Shown one piece after another: positions 26,431-34,741 of a stretch of DNA of 64,000 nt. This stretch comes from JAMXLO01 sp963696645. GTDB taxonomy: Bacteria; Pseudomonadota; Alphaproteobacteria; Acetobacterales; Acetobacteraceae. The translations under genes were made by a program, and so were the position numbers. The notes below the pieces were generated by a model. That model did not search any database. It saw only the letters and a list, made by a program, of their open reading frames with translations, and was not told where the DNA came from. The first letter of the stretch is position 1; each line of letters begins with the position of its first letter. The DNA lies in contig CAVOKY010000008.1 of assembly GCA_963696645.1 (NCBI GenBank), positions 434,001 through 498,000 of the forward strand, written 5' to 3'.

Positions 26431-26520
26431 TCGCCGATGGTGTCACCGCCGCGCTGCCCCGACGCGGGTGCAGTGGGCTGAATTGCGCAGCCCCAAATCG
26501 GCCGCACGGCTTGCGCCGAA
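26431..26520 (+). pseudogene. Degenerate fragment of a CaiB-type CoA-transferase
   Basis: The stretch around CTGCTCGCCGATGGTGTCAC closely matches the CoA-transferase gene at about 7578-7630 (LLAYGVTAALFQRERSG); here it reads LLADGVTAALPRRGCSG before similarity fades. The flanking bases show no other gene, and no start or full domain exists. It is a small relic of a related gene, not expressed as such. Boundaries are approximate. Confidence 0.4.
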
Positions 26521-26625
26521 TGCCGAATGTGAGCCGCGACCCGCCGCGCCGCCCTGTCCTCGCTCAGCCTTCAGTAACCACCTTGTCGGCAGCAGCTATC
26601 TTTACGGCCGCTGTCGTAACGCTTT

Positions 26626-27085
26626 TAGAACTCATACTCAGGCCCATCGACATACCGGAATCGCTCCAGCGCATCCGCCCGCACCGCAAACCCAAGCCCC
26701 GGCCGGTCCGGCGCATGCACCGTCCCGTCCGGGCGAATGTCGAACGGCTCGTTGAACAAGTCCCACATCATCGGCATGTAGCCTTGGGTAACTTCGAGGA
26801 TGTGGCAGTTGGCGGCCGCACCTCCGCCTGGCCGGCGTGATCGTCCGGCGACACCGGCTCCTCGAACCAGGCGATGTCGTAGGGTTCAAGCTCGCGCGCA
26901 AGCCTGATGGCGGTCGCGACCTCGAGTGAACCGTGCGCGTCGATCATCAGTTCGACGTTCGGGCCAAGCCCGCGGCGGGCGGCCTTCACCCGGCGCACGC
27001 AGTTGGCGATCGAGAATCCATCGCGGCCGACCACGCGCATCTTGGCGGCGGCGAAGCCCTTGGCCGCGTGCCCCGCGAGTTCCGC
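26626..27085 (-). pseudogene. Truncated, internally deleted copy of the MLE-family gene at 28263
   Basis: Bases 26626-26819 match 28264-28457 and 26820-27085 match 28693-28958 with few differences. The 235 bases in between are missing (junction at a shared CCGC), which shifts the frame, and the 5' part coding for about the first 159 residues is absent. It therefore keeps only the last 65 or so codons and a middle block with the DAHGSLEVATAIRL region. At 27085 it ends abruptly in unrelated DNA leading to a toxin-antitoxin module. Confidence 0.9.
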
Positions 27086-27181
27086 TCTTCTTGCCCGCGG
27101 GATGCCGGCGGATCGAGTAGGCGTTCGATCGCCTCACGGTGTTCCTGGCTGAATGCCCCGGCTGAATGGCCTTTGACAAAC

Positions 27182-27197
27182 GTAGTCTATAGACTAC
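27182..27197. promoter_or_regulatory. Perfect 16-bp palindrome, putative toxin-antitoxin operator
   Basis: GTAGTCTATAGACTAC is a perfect palindrome just upstream of the toxin gene and directly behind TTGACA (27173-27178), a consensus -35 box. A repressor bound here would cover the -10 region. Antitoxins of HigA type usually bind such sites; that link is inferred. Confidence 0.65.
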
Positions 27198-27205
27198 ATC
27201 GGCGC

Positions 27206-27504
27206 ATGCTCTCGAACTGAAGCAGACGGAGCTATTTCGCAAATGGCGCACAACGCTCAAGGACGAGCGAGCACGGGCGATGATCGCATCCCGCCTGGAC
27301 CGTCTTACCTACGGGCATGCGGGCGACGCAAGGCCAGTCGGAGAGGGGATCAGCGAATTGCGCATCCACTATGGCCCCGGCTACCGCATCTATTTTCACC
27401 AACTGGGCAACACGGTGGTCATTCTGCTCTGTGGTGGAAACAAGAGCACCCAGACAAGAGATATCAAGACGGCAAGACGGCTGGTCGAGGAATGGATCGA
27501 CTGA
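27206..27504 (+). pseudogene. RelE/HigB-type toxin gene with disrupted start
   Basis: From 27211 the frame reads LELKQTELFRKWRTTLKDER, then RLDRLTYGHAGDARPVGEGI, SELRIHYGPGYRIYFHQLGN and ending TARRLVEEWID, the complete body of a RelE/HigB-like mRNA-interferase of the phage-derived Gp49/COG3657 type. The only ATG in place (27206) is out of frame by an extra CT (ATG CTC TCG AAC TGA); deleting CT gives MLELKQ. Translation could still start at CTG 27217 or ATG 27280, but the latter loses the first 24 residues. Hence the toxin is probably silenced or weakly made. The stop is one base before the antitoxin ATG. Confidence 0.7.
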
Positions 27505-27505
27505 A

Positions 27506-27793
27506 ATGACGAAAAAACTCACGACGTATGATCCGGCTGAAGACCTGAACTCCGACGCGGCGATCGCGACCTTCATGGTGGAGGCGTTCGCATCGGGCGA
27601 CTCGGGTTATATCGCGCATGCGCTTGGCGTCGTGGCGCGTGCCAAGGGTATGGCACAGATCGCCAGACAGACCGGCCTGTCCCGCGAGCAACTCTATCGG
27701 TCATTCAGTGGGAATGGCAATCCGACTTTGAAAACCACCATTGCGGTCATGAAGGCGCTTGGGATCGAATTGACGGCCAAGCTCCCTGCCTGA
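27506..27793 (+). CDS. Antitoxin of HigA-like addiction module (COG3636 type)
   Basis: The 95-residue protein TKKLTTYDPAEDLNSDAAIA... matches the putative addiction-module antidote family: an N-terminal segment FMVEAFASGDSGYIAHALGV and a helix-turn-helix AQIARQTGLSREQLYRSFSG followed by NPTLKTTIAVMKALGIEL. It should bind the toxin and repress the promoter at the palindrome 27182-27197. The toxin-first gene order fits the family. The module sits between an intact MLE gene and its broken duplicate. Confidence 0.88.
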   Translation: MTKKLTTYDPAEDLNSDAAIATFMVEAFASGDSGYIAHALGVVARAKGMAQIARQTGLSREQLYRSFSGNGNPTLKTTIAVMKALGIELTAKLPA

Positions 27794-28262
27794 GCATCGT
27801 GGCAGGCCAAACCAAATCAAAGGACGTGTCTCACGCCAAACGTGCATCGCGAACCATCGATGCATCGTGCCGCGGTTCGTGCCAACGACGCCAGGCGCAT
27901 TTCCGAAATTCAAGACTTTCAGATACTCGCCTCGGCCCAGCGTTTTCAAGGGGTTGCGATTTCTGAAAGGTATTACCAAAAAGACCGCCAGGGTGCGGAG
28001 ATTACAGCCCGTTGCACACTCCGATCCCCCATTCTCCCTCAACAAATCGTTGTGTCCGGAAGATATGACCGGAACGCTCCCGCCCCCTCCCAGCCCCTCG
28101 ATAGTGGTCTGAGCATCTATCGGCTGACACTTCGAGGGAACGTCCCTGATGGGCCGAACCCGGCTGTAGTCGCGGTTCGGGCAGCTGCCGCTTTGGTGCG
28201 GACAACTCGCCGCAGGCGCGGAGGGACGCCCCTATCGGGCACCAAGCGTCAAATTTCGTCCC
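27794..28262. other. Intergenic stretch after the antitoxin, no gene seen
   Basis: These 469 bases hold no convincing gene. Base composition is mixed, with an AT-richer first half. The right part carries GC-rich inverted stretches (for instance around GGGCCGAACCCGGCTG at about 28150). It may be remnant DNA from the event that brought the toxin-antitoxin module between the two MLE copies. Confidence 0.4.
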
Positions 28263-29435
28263 CTAGAACTCATACTCAGGCCCATCGACATACCGGAATC
28301 GCTCCAGCGCATCCGCGCGCAGCGCAAACCCAAGCCCCGGCCGGTCCGGCGCATGCACCGTGCCGTCCGGGCGAATGTCGAACGGCTCGTTGAACAGGTC
28401 CCACATCATCGGCATGTAGCCTTGGGTAACTTCGAGGATGTGGCAGTTGGCGGCCGCCATCGCCACGTGGATGCTCGCCGCGAACAGCACCCCACTGCCC
28501 CAGGCGTGCGGTGCGAGACGCACACCGTGCGCCGAGGTCAGTGCCGCAATGCGCCGGATCTCCGTCATGCCGCCGGCGCGGGCCACGTCCGGCTGGGCGA
28601 TATCCAGCGCGCGCCGCTCCAGCAGATCCTGGAAGTCGAACCGCGTGAACTCGCGCTCTCCCGAGGCAATGGGGATGATCGTCGAACGCCGCACCTCCGC
28701 CTGACCGGCGTGGTCGTCCGGCGACACCGGCTCCTCGAACCAGGCGATGTCGTAGGGCTCAAGCTCGCGCGCAAGCCTGATGGCGGTCGCGACCTCGAGT
28801 GAACCGTGCGCGTCGATCATCAGCTCGACGTTCGGGCCAAGCCCGCGGCGGGCGGCCTTCACCCGGCGCACGCAATTGGCGATCGAGAATCCGTCGCGGC
28901 CGACCACGCGCATCTTGGCGGCGGTGAAGCCCTTGGCCGCGTAGCCTGCAAGTTCCGCCTCGGCCTCGTCGCCCGGCGCCCAGCCACCACTGGCATAACC
29001 TCGTACCGAACTGCGCACTGCGCCAAGCGCCTGGTAGAGCGGAATGCCGAGCGCCTGCGCCTTTGCGTCCCACACCGCGATATCGACGCCGGCAATCGCT
29101 TCCATGATGACGCCCCGGCGCCGGCTTTCATCGGCCTGTGTCACGCCACGCTCCAGCGCCGGCTTGCTGCGTGAGCCGTTGTACATCTTCTCGTAGATAT
29201 GTTCGGAGAACATCGGGTCCTCGCCAATGCATTCCGGCGCAAGCTCGTGATCGACGATGGCCGCAACGATCGGCGGCGTTCCCAGCGCCGCACCTATGCC
29301 GATGATCCCGCTGTCGGTCTCGACCCGTATCAGTGTCGCGTCGCTCTTCACCTTCGTTCCGAGGTCGGTGCGGTGACGCTTCTCCTCCGGAACCGGTGCG
29401 GACATTGGAATGGCAGACACTCTGATGATTTTCAT
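28263..29435 (-). CDS. Mandelate racemase/muconate-lactonizing (enolase superfamily) protein
   Basis: The 390-residue enzyme has the capping domain (MKIIRVSAIPMSAPVPEEKR..., to about 130) and an enolase-type barrel. Visible are AAKMRVVGRDG (KxR region near 170), MIDAHGSLEVATA (first metal aspartate, about 208), WFEEPVSPDDHAG (glutamate, about 235), IASGERE (third metal ligand, about 260), AQPDVARAGGMTE (about 285) and LAPHAWGSG (histidine, about 310). This is the MLE/MR-subgroup pattern of acid-sugar dehydratases. The substrate is not predictable. It is divergent from the thioesterase-like gene across a palindrome. Confidence 0.88.
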   Translation of the reverse strand: MKIIRVSAIPMSAPVPEEKRHRTDLGTKVKSDATLIRVETDSGIIGIGAALGTPPIVAAIVDHELAPECIGEDPMFSEHIYEKMYNGSRSKPALERGVTQADESRRRGVIMEAIAGVDIAVWDAKAQALGIPLYQALGAVRSSVRGYASGGWAPGDEAEAELAGYAAKGFTAAKMRVVGRDGFSIANCVRRVKAARRGLGPNVELMIDAHGSLEVATAIRLARELEPYDIAWFEEPVSPDDHAGQAEVRRSTIIPIASGEREFTRFDFQDLLERRALDIAQPDVARAGGMTEIRRIAALTSAHGVRLAPHAWGSGVLFAASIHVAMAAANCHILEVTQGYMPMMWDLFNEPFDIRPDGTVHAPDRPGLGFALRADALERFRYVDGPEYEF

Positions 29436-29471
29436 GGACTGGTGCTTCCCTGGTCGGCGCGTATCACCTGA

Positions 29472-29495
29472 CTATATCCGATATTTCGCATATAG
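29472..29495. promoter_or_regulatory. Imperfect 24-bp palindrome between divergent genes
   Basis: Arms CTATATCCGATA and TTTCGCATATAG match at 10 of 12 positions. The site lies 36 bp upstream of the MLE-type gene and 70 bp before the thioesterase-like gene, so a single regulator could control both. No regulator gene is adjacent. Confidence 0.4.
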
Positions 29496-29565
29496 GGCGG
29501 GCCATGCGTCCGTCTCCCCGGCGCGACCCGTCCGTAGCCAACCACAGCGTGAGAGCAACAAGCTG

Positions 29566-30417
29566 ATGACCAATTGGACCGAGACACATCGCGGCGCGGT
29601 GCCACCCTGGCAATGCGACGTCACCGAGCATTTCACCATCGCCTATTACTTCGATCGGGTGGAAGAGGCCGCAGCGAATCTCGCCGAAGACCTTGCCCTC
29701 GGCGATCTGCCGCGCCGCGGCGATCTGCCACGCCGGCTCGATGCCCGCTTCGTGCAGGAACTGCGCGCCGGCAGCAGTTTTCATGTCGAAAGCGCGGCGC
29801 TCAGTGTCGATAACCAGTTGCGCCTTGGCCATCGCTTCGTCAATTCGGCCAGCGGCGAGGTAGTGACCTGGTTCGACGAACACTGGGACCTGTCCGCCAC
29901 GCCCCTGACGCCGCAACGGCGCGGTGCGATCGAAGCGCGGCTCGCGGACTGGAACGGTCCGGCTGCCGAAGCGCGGCCCGAGCCGACCTCGACCGCCGGT
30001 TTCATCCCCACCGCGCGCGGGCGGGTCAAGCCTGACGACGTGGACGCCGCCGGGCATTTCGCGCTGGGCGCGATCGTGCATCGCTTTTCCAACGCGTCCG
30101 CTCAGCTTGGCGCTGCGATCGGCATGGACGCAGACTTGATGCAACGGCTGCGCCGTGGGTTTTCGACCTTCGAGCTTGGCTTGCGGTTGTCCGGCGCGTT
30201 GCAGCTCGATGCGCCCTATCTGGTCGAAACCGGCATCGGTCATCTGGGCAATTCATCGCTGCGCATGATCCATCGCATGACAAACCCGCGGACCGGCTCC
30301 GAGATCGCGCGGCTCAGCCAGTTCGGCGTCAATCTCGATCTCGACGCGCGCCGGCCCGCGCGCTGGCCGGACGATATCCGCCGCCGCGCCGAAGCACTGG
30401 TCGTGCCTGTCAGCTAG
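29566..30417 (+). CDS. Double-hotdog thioesterase-like protein
   Basis: The 283-residue protein has two hotdog-like halves: WQCDVTEHFTIAYYFDRVEE...(about 14-35, the usual D..GH.N.. position) and RVKPDDVDAAGHFALGAIVH (about 147-166) with the VDAAGHF variant of the acyl-CoA thioesterase motif. It would hydrolyse or bind an acyl-CoA in the cytoplasm. ATG 29566 is chosen; the longer frame from 29410 would cross the putative operator. It is divergent from the MLE gene. Confidence 0.65.
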   Translation: MTNWTETHRGAVPPWQCDVTEHFTIAYYFDRVEEAAANLAEDLALGDLPRRGDLPRRLDARFVQELRAGSSFHVESAALSVDNQLRLGHRFVNSASGEVVTWFDEHWDLSATPLTPQRRGAIEARLADWNGPAAEARPEPTSTAGFIPTARGRVKPDDVDAAGHFALGAIVHRFSNASAQLGAAIGMDADLMQRLRRGFSTFELGLRLSGALQLDAPYLVETGIGHLGNSSLRMIHRMTNPRTGSEIARLSQFGVNLDLDARRPARWPDDIRRRAEALVVPVS

Positions 30418-30660
30418 CCAGGCGCGGGAGCCGGACGCCGCCAGGCATTGGCGTGACCGGCGTCAACCTGGACTTGCGCACTGGACATATGCACAGTCCA
30501 GGCGATGGACTGCACGGGCGTGGCAGCATGGTGCGGATGTCCCTGGATAGTCCACGCCGTCTCCGTGGCGCGTAACCGCGCAATCATCGGCAGATCATCG
30601 TCTTGTCCCTCAAATGAGGTAACCTGCCGAAACTACATGGATGCTGTGGGAGGTCGTTGG

Positions 30661-31935
30661 ATGAGCGCTTCCGAAGCAACATACGGCACAAAGGTGGCTA
30701 CTACGGTCGAGCAGTTGGTTGCCGCAGCCAAGGATGCGAGCAGCCCACAAATTGTCGTCCGCGGCGACCTGGCCGATGCGCCGTCCATCCGCCTGTCCCC
30801 CGGCCAGTCACTGCGGGGCGAAGATGAACGGTCTTCCATCAGATTCGCCGACGGGAGCGACGGCTTGCAAATTTCGTCGGACAATCGGATCCACAATATT
30901 CGGCTTCACGCCGCCCCTGACAGGCGCGCGATCTTCAACGATACATCCGTCGCCAGCATGGGGCGGATCGAATTGCGCGGTGTGACCACGACCGGCCGCG
31001 TTCAGATTCTCGCGCGCGACAAGGTGCGGAGCGGACATGTCGACGTAAACGGCCTGGACATCGTTGCGGCTGACGCCCGTGGCGAGACGGAGCGTCCGCA
31101 TGGTTACGGGGTCTATGTTCTCCATGGCGCTTTCACGCTCTGGAATATGCAGCCCGATGACGACGTCGTTGTCACCGCGGATCTGGTCGGCCTCTCTGCC
31201 GGACGCGATGGCGCACCGGTTCTGGGAAGCGGCATCTTCGTCAGCGGTGCTGGTGACAAGGGCGGCAAGCTTTTGGTACGGCGTCTCGAAACCGATGCAG
31301 TCTACAGCAATGGCAAGATCGCCCCAGGCACGCCGGACCAGATCACCGGTGGCGTCTTCACTGTCTATGGCGCCCATGTCGATCTGGTCAGGAATCGTGG
31401 GCCGGTCGTCACCTATGGTGTCAATGACATGGTGCTCGACAATTGGGGCATCGTCGATCGCTGGATTGCCGAGGAAAAGATCACATCGCACGGTCCAAGT
31501 GGTATCGGCTTCGTGAATTTCGGTATCGTGCATGAATTGAAGGTCAATGCGCCGATCGAGACCTTCGGCCAGGGCGCGCGCGGCTTCAATGTCTACACCG
31601 GAACGGTCAATCTGGCGGAGTTCGATCGCGTCATCACCCACGGCGACGGCGCCGTTGGCATTCAGATCAGCCAGCCGATCGGCCGACTGGTCGTGCGCAG
31701 AGGCATCGAAACCTTCGGCGGCACCGGCGCGTCTCTGGTCAAAGGCGTCGTGATGACCCTGTCCGCCATCGGTCTGAGCATCAAGCCCGGCGGCTCAGCG
31801 CGCGAGATCGAGATCGCCGGCGGCATCAAGACCAATGGAGCTGGCGTTGCTCCAATCGAGCAACATGGCTCGATTGAAACGCTTCGGATCAGCGGAGGCT
31901 TCATCGCAGCGGGTGGTGGCTTCGATAAGATCTGA
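30661..31935 (+). CDS. Right-handed beta-helix-like protein of unknown function
   Basis: The 424-residue protein begins TEQLVAAAKD-like sequence and then repeats strand-turn units rich in Gly, Val, Ile and Asp (IHNIRLHAAPDRRAIFNDTS; VDVNGLDIVAADARG; IEIAGGIKTNGAGVAPIEQH; IETLRISGGFIAAGG). Such spacing suggests a parallel beta-helix as in pectate-lyase-like folds. There is no signal peptide in the version starting at ATG 30661 (preceded by GGGAGGTCGTTGG); an upstream ATG at 30637 is possible. No catalytic residues are recognised. It is followed by an SDR gene about 160 bp later. Confidence 0.6.
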   Translation: MSASEATYGTKVATTVEQLVAAAKDASSPQIVVRGDLADAPSIRLSPGQSLRGEDERSSIRFADGSDGLQISSDNRIHNIRLHAAPDRRAIFNDTSVASMGRIELRGVTTTGRVQILARDKVRSGHVDVNGLDIVAADARGETERPHGYGVYVLHGAFTLWNMQPDDDVVVTADLVGLSAGRDGAPVLGSGIFVSGAGDKGGKLLVRRLETDAVYSNGKIAPGTPDQITGGVFTVYGAHVDLVRNRGPVVTYGVNDMVLDNWGIVDRWIAEEKITSHGPSGIGFVNFGIVHELKVNAPIETFGQGARGFNVYTGTVNLAEFDRVITHGDGAVGIQISQPIGRLVVRRGIETFGGTGASLVKGVVMTLSAIGLSIKPGGSAREIEIAGGIKTNGAGVAPIEQHGSIETLRISGGFIAAGGGFDKI

Positions 31936-32091
31936 CTGGGCCTCTCTTGGGACAGGGCGATCGCGTGCTCAGCGAGGAGCCCCTGAACATCTCGGTACCG
32001 CGGGTCCTCGCACATCGGAACATGGTTGCTCTCCGGCCGCATGGCGCGGAGGATGCCCACGACATGGGCCATTCACGGGGAGCTTCCGGCT

Positions 32092-32850
32092 ATGCAGACA
32101 TCGGCAAGGATCGCGGTGATCACGGGGGCAGGCAGCGGCATCGGGCGGGCAACCGCGCTTGCGCTGTACGCGGATGGGTTTTCGGTGGTGCTCGCCGGGC
32201 GTCGCCGTGAAATGCTCGAAGAGACCGCCGCGCTCGCCAAGGCGCCGCCGCCCCGCATGCTTGTTGTGCCAACGGATGTCTCCGACCCAGCCGCAATCGC
32301 GTCACTGTTCGATACGGTCAAGTCGACCTACGGCCGGATCGATCTGCTGTTCAACAACGCGGGCATCAGCACCCGCAACATTCCGATCGAGGATCTGACG
32401 CTCGAGCAATGGTCGAATGTCGTCGCGGTCAACCTGACCGGCTCGTTCCTGTGCGCACAGCATGCGTTCCGCATGATGAAGAGCCAGCAACCGCGCGGCG
32501 GCCGCATCATCAACAACGGCTCCGTCTCGGCCCATGTGCCCCGCCGGAATTCGACCCCCTACGCCGCGACCAAGCATGCACTGACCGGACTGACCCGGTC
32601 ATTGTCGCTCGATGGGCGCGAATACGACATCGCATGCGGCCAGATCGACATCGGCAACGCCGCGACCACGCGCAACGAAGACACGGCACGAGGCCGTTTG
32701 CAGGCCAGCGGCAAGGTCGAGGCGGAAGCACGGATCCACGTGAACGATGTCGCGCGCGGGGTTGCCTATATGGCCAGCATGTCGCTCGAGGCGAACGTTC
32801 AGTTCATGACGGTGATGGCAACGAAGATGCCCTATATCGGCCGCGGCTGA
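32092..32850 (+). CDS. Short-chain dehydrogenase/reductase (SDR)
   Basis: The 252-residue NAD(P)-dependent oxidoreductase has the classical SDR set: VITGAGSGIGRATAL (TGxxxGxG near residue 10), LLFNNAGIS (NNAG, about 88), NGSVSAHVPRRNSTPYAATK (catalytic Ser, Tyr-x3-Lys, about 145-162). LAGRRREML after the second strand suggests NADP preference. The start at 32092 fits the family, with GGGGAG upstream; a frame from 32026 adds only weak sequence. Substrate unknown. Convergent with the Rieske-FAD gene. Confidence 0.88.
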   Translation: MQTSARIAVITGAGSGIGRATALALYADGFSVVLAGRRREMLEETAALAKAPPPRMLVVPTDVSDPAAIASLFDTVKSTYGRIDLLFNNAGISTRNIPIEDLTLEQWSNVVAVNLTGSFLCAQHAFRMMKSQQPRGGRIINNGSVSAHVPRRNSTPYAATKHALTGLTRSLSLDGREYDIACGQIDIGNAATTRNEDTARGRLQASGKVEAEARIHVNDVARGVAYMASMSLEANVQFMTVMATKMPYIGRG

Positions 32851-32912
32851 TGTGCGTGCCGATGCGCATCAATAGCCCACGACTTTGCCAGGCTCGCCAG
32901 CCGCATGCATCG

Positions 32913-34436
32913 TCACGCACCCATCGCCTGTTCCAATTCCACCTCGGCCTTCAGGCCGGCCATGTCCCGACCGACCGTCGCAACAGCGAGTTTCCGCCCC
33001 CCGTGCCAGAAGCTTACCGCGCAGTCGCGCGCGACCGGGTCGCCGTCGATATCGAGGCGATCCCATTGTTCCGCATGACCGACATAGTTGATGGTCATGT
33101 CGTAATGCTGGCTCCAGAAGAAAGGCACCGCATCGAAGCGCTCCTGCCGGCCAAGCATGTTGCGCGCGGCCACCTGGCCCTGGCGCTCGGCAACGACCCA
33201 ATGTTCGACACGGATGTTCTGTCCGGTCAGCCGATCCGGCCAGCGGGCAATGTCCCCCGCGGCATAAATCTCTGGCACGCTGGTCCGCAGGTATTCGTCC
33301 ACCACCACGCCGCGATCGATGGTGAGCCCTGCCTGCTGCGCGAGTGCGATCGAGGGGCGCACACCGATGCCAGCGAGGACCAGATCGGCATCGAGGTTCT
33401 GGCCGGTAGAAAGCGTCACGGAATTCTCGGCGATCGCAGCCAGGGTCGCGCCGAGGTGGAAGATCACGCCATGCGATTCGTGGATCGCGCGTATCATGAC
33501 GCCGATTTCGGGACCCATGACCCGTTCCATCGGACGCGCCTCCGGCGCCACCACATGGACCTCCAAGCCGCGCGTTCGCAGCGCGGCCGCCACTTCAAGG
33601 CCGATGAAGCTCGCACCGATCACCACGCAGCGCCGAGCAGCACCGGCGCGCGCGATCAGCGCATCGCAGTCGGCCAGCGTGCGTAGCACGTGCACGTGCG
33701 GCAGGGAGGCTCCGGGGACGTCCAGCCTGATCGGCTCGGCCCCGGTGGCAAGCAGAAGGGCGCCGTAGCTGATCCGGCTGCCGTCGGCCAGCACCACCAA
33801 GCGCGCGTTTGGTTCAATTGCTGCGGCACGCATGGCGAGCCTGAGATCGATGTCGCGTTCCGCATAGAACTCCGCCGGCCGCAGCGGGATCCAGTCCGCC
33901 TCGGCGGTCCCCGCGAGATAGTCCTTCGAGAGATTGGGCCGATCGCAGGGCCGCGACGCGTCCGCGCTCAAAAGCGTAATGGGCCCAGCGTAGCCTTCCA
34001 GCCGCAGGGTCTCGGCTGCCATGTTGCCGGCGGCGCCGCCACCGACGATGACCACCGATGCCGGCAGGCCGGCGACTGACTGTGACTTCGGCGCGGGCAG
34101 TTCCTCGCGCACCAACGCCATGCCGCCACGCTGCTCGACACGCCAGCGTTTCAGGCCGTTCAGCGCCGGCGGACGTACCGCTGCGCCGGTGCGCAGACTG
34201 AAGCAGGCATGATGCCAGGGACAGCGCACCGTGTCGCCGATCAGCAGGCCTTCGACGAGCGGCCCGCCATAATGGCTGCACGTTGCCGCCACCGCCAGCA
34301 GATCGGCGCCACGCCGCACGAGCAGGACGGCTTCGTCTCCGACATGCCCCGCCAGCATCGTACCATCGGCCAGCGCGTTCATCGCGACGCCCTGCGTGAG
34401 GTCAGGGCCCTGAGGCTGTGACGATTCTTCGCTCAT
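32913..34436 (-). CDS. Rieske-FAD fusion reductase (AIFL-like ferredoxin reductase)
   Basis: The 507-residue protein begins with a Rieske [2Fe-2S] domain (ligands in AATCSHYGGPL, about 53-55, and VRCPWHHACFSL, about 70-74) and continues as a class I pyridine-nucleotide-disulfide reductase: VVIVGGGAAGNMAAETLRL (FAD, about 128), DRPNLSKDYLAG, LLLATGAEPIRLDVPG, CVVIGASFIGLEVAAALR (NAD(P)H, about 268) and EIYAAGDIARWP (FAD, about 390). This architecture occurs in AIFL-type reductases, which transfer electrons from NAD(P)H to an oxygenase or other acceptor. It stands alone here. Confidence 0.88.
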   Translation of the reverse strand: MSEESSQPQGPDLTQGVAMNALADGTMLAGHVGDEAVLLVRRGADLLAVAATCSHYGGPLVEGLLIGDTVRCPWHHACFSLRTGAAVRPPALNGLKRWRVEQRGGMALVREELPAPKSQSVAGLPASVVIVGGGAAGNMAAETLRLEGYAGPITLLSADASRPCDRPNLSKDYLAGTAEADWIPLRPAEFYAERDIDLRLAMRAAAIEPNARLVVLADGSRISYGALLLATGAEPIRLDVPGASLPHVHVLRTLADCDALIARAGAARRCVVIGASFIGLEVAAALRTRGLEVHVVAPEARPMERVMGPEIGVMIRAIHESHGVIFHLGATLAAIAENSVTLSTGQNLDADLVLAGIGVRPSIALAQQAGLTIDRGVVVDEYLRTSVPEIYAAGDIARWPDRLTGQNIRVEHWVVAERQGQVAARNMLGRQERFDAVPFFWSQHYDMTINYVGHAEQWDRLDIDGDPVARDCAVSFWHGGRKLAVATVGRDMAGLKAEVELEQAMGA

Positions 34437-34548
34437 TCCATTCTCCTTGGCGGCATCCCATGCTCGGCGGCGCGACGGCGCTATGGAAGTAATATCATCG
34501 AGGTTTGACGGGCGTCACGGTGCACCGTGCGACCGCAAAGAAATCGTG

Positions 34549-34660
34549 TTCTTTTTTGAAAAAAAGAAGCAAAAAACTTTCAATCATGCGGCCTGCGTTG
34601 GTCAACAACCTGGGCAAAAGAGTAAGAGTTCTTTGCTTCTTTTTTGCAAAAAAGAAGTGC
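34549..34660. repeat. AT-rich intergenic inverted repeat with nested hairpins
   Basis: Arms of about 30 bases at 34549-34577 and 34628-34660 are near-perfect reverse complements, and each arm is itself a palindrome; 34636-34657 is a perfect 22-base one centred on TGCA. The poly-T/poly-A composition stands out sharply from the GC-rich surroundings. It looks like a dispersed palindromic element. It lies upstream of the E1 alpha gene in a 305-bp gap that otherwise shows no gene. Confidence 0.7.
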
Positions 34661-34741
34661 TTGCTTTTGGTATCTCCGGTTGCCAGCCTTCGCTCCCGCG
34701 CCCATCATGGCGGTCTCTGACCGGCCCAGGAGGATCGCGCC

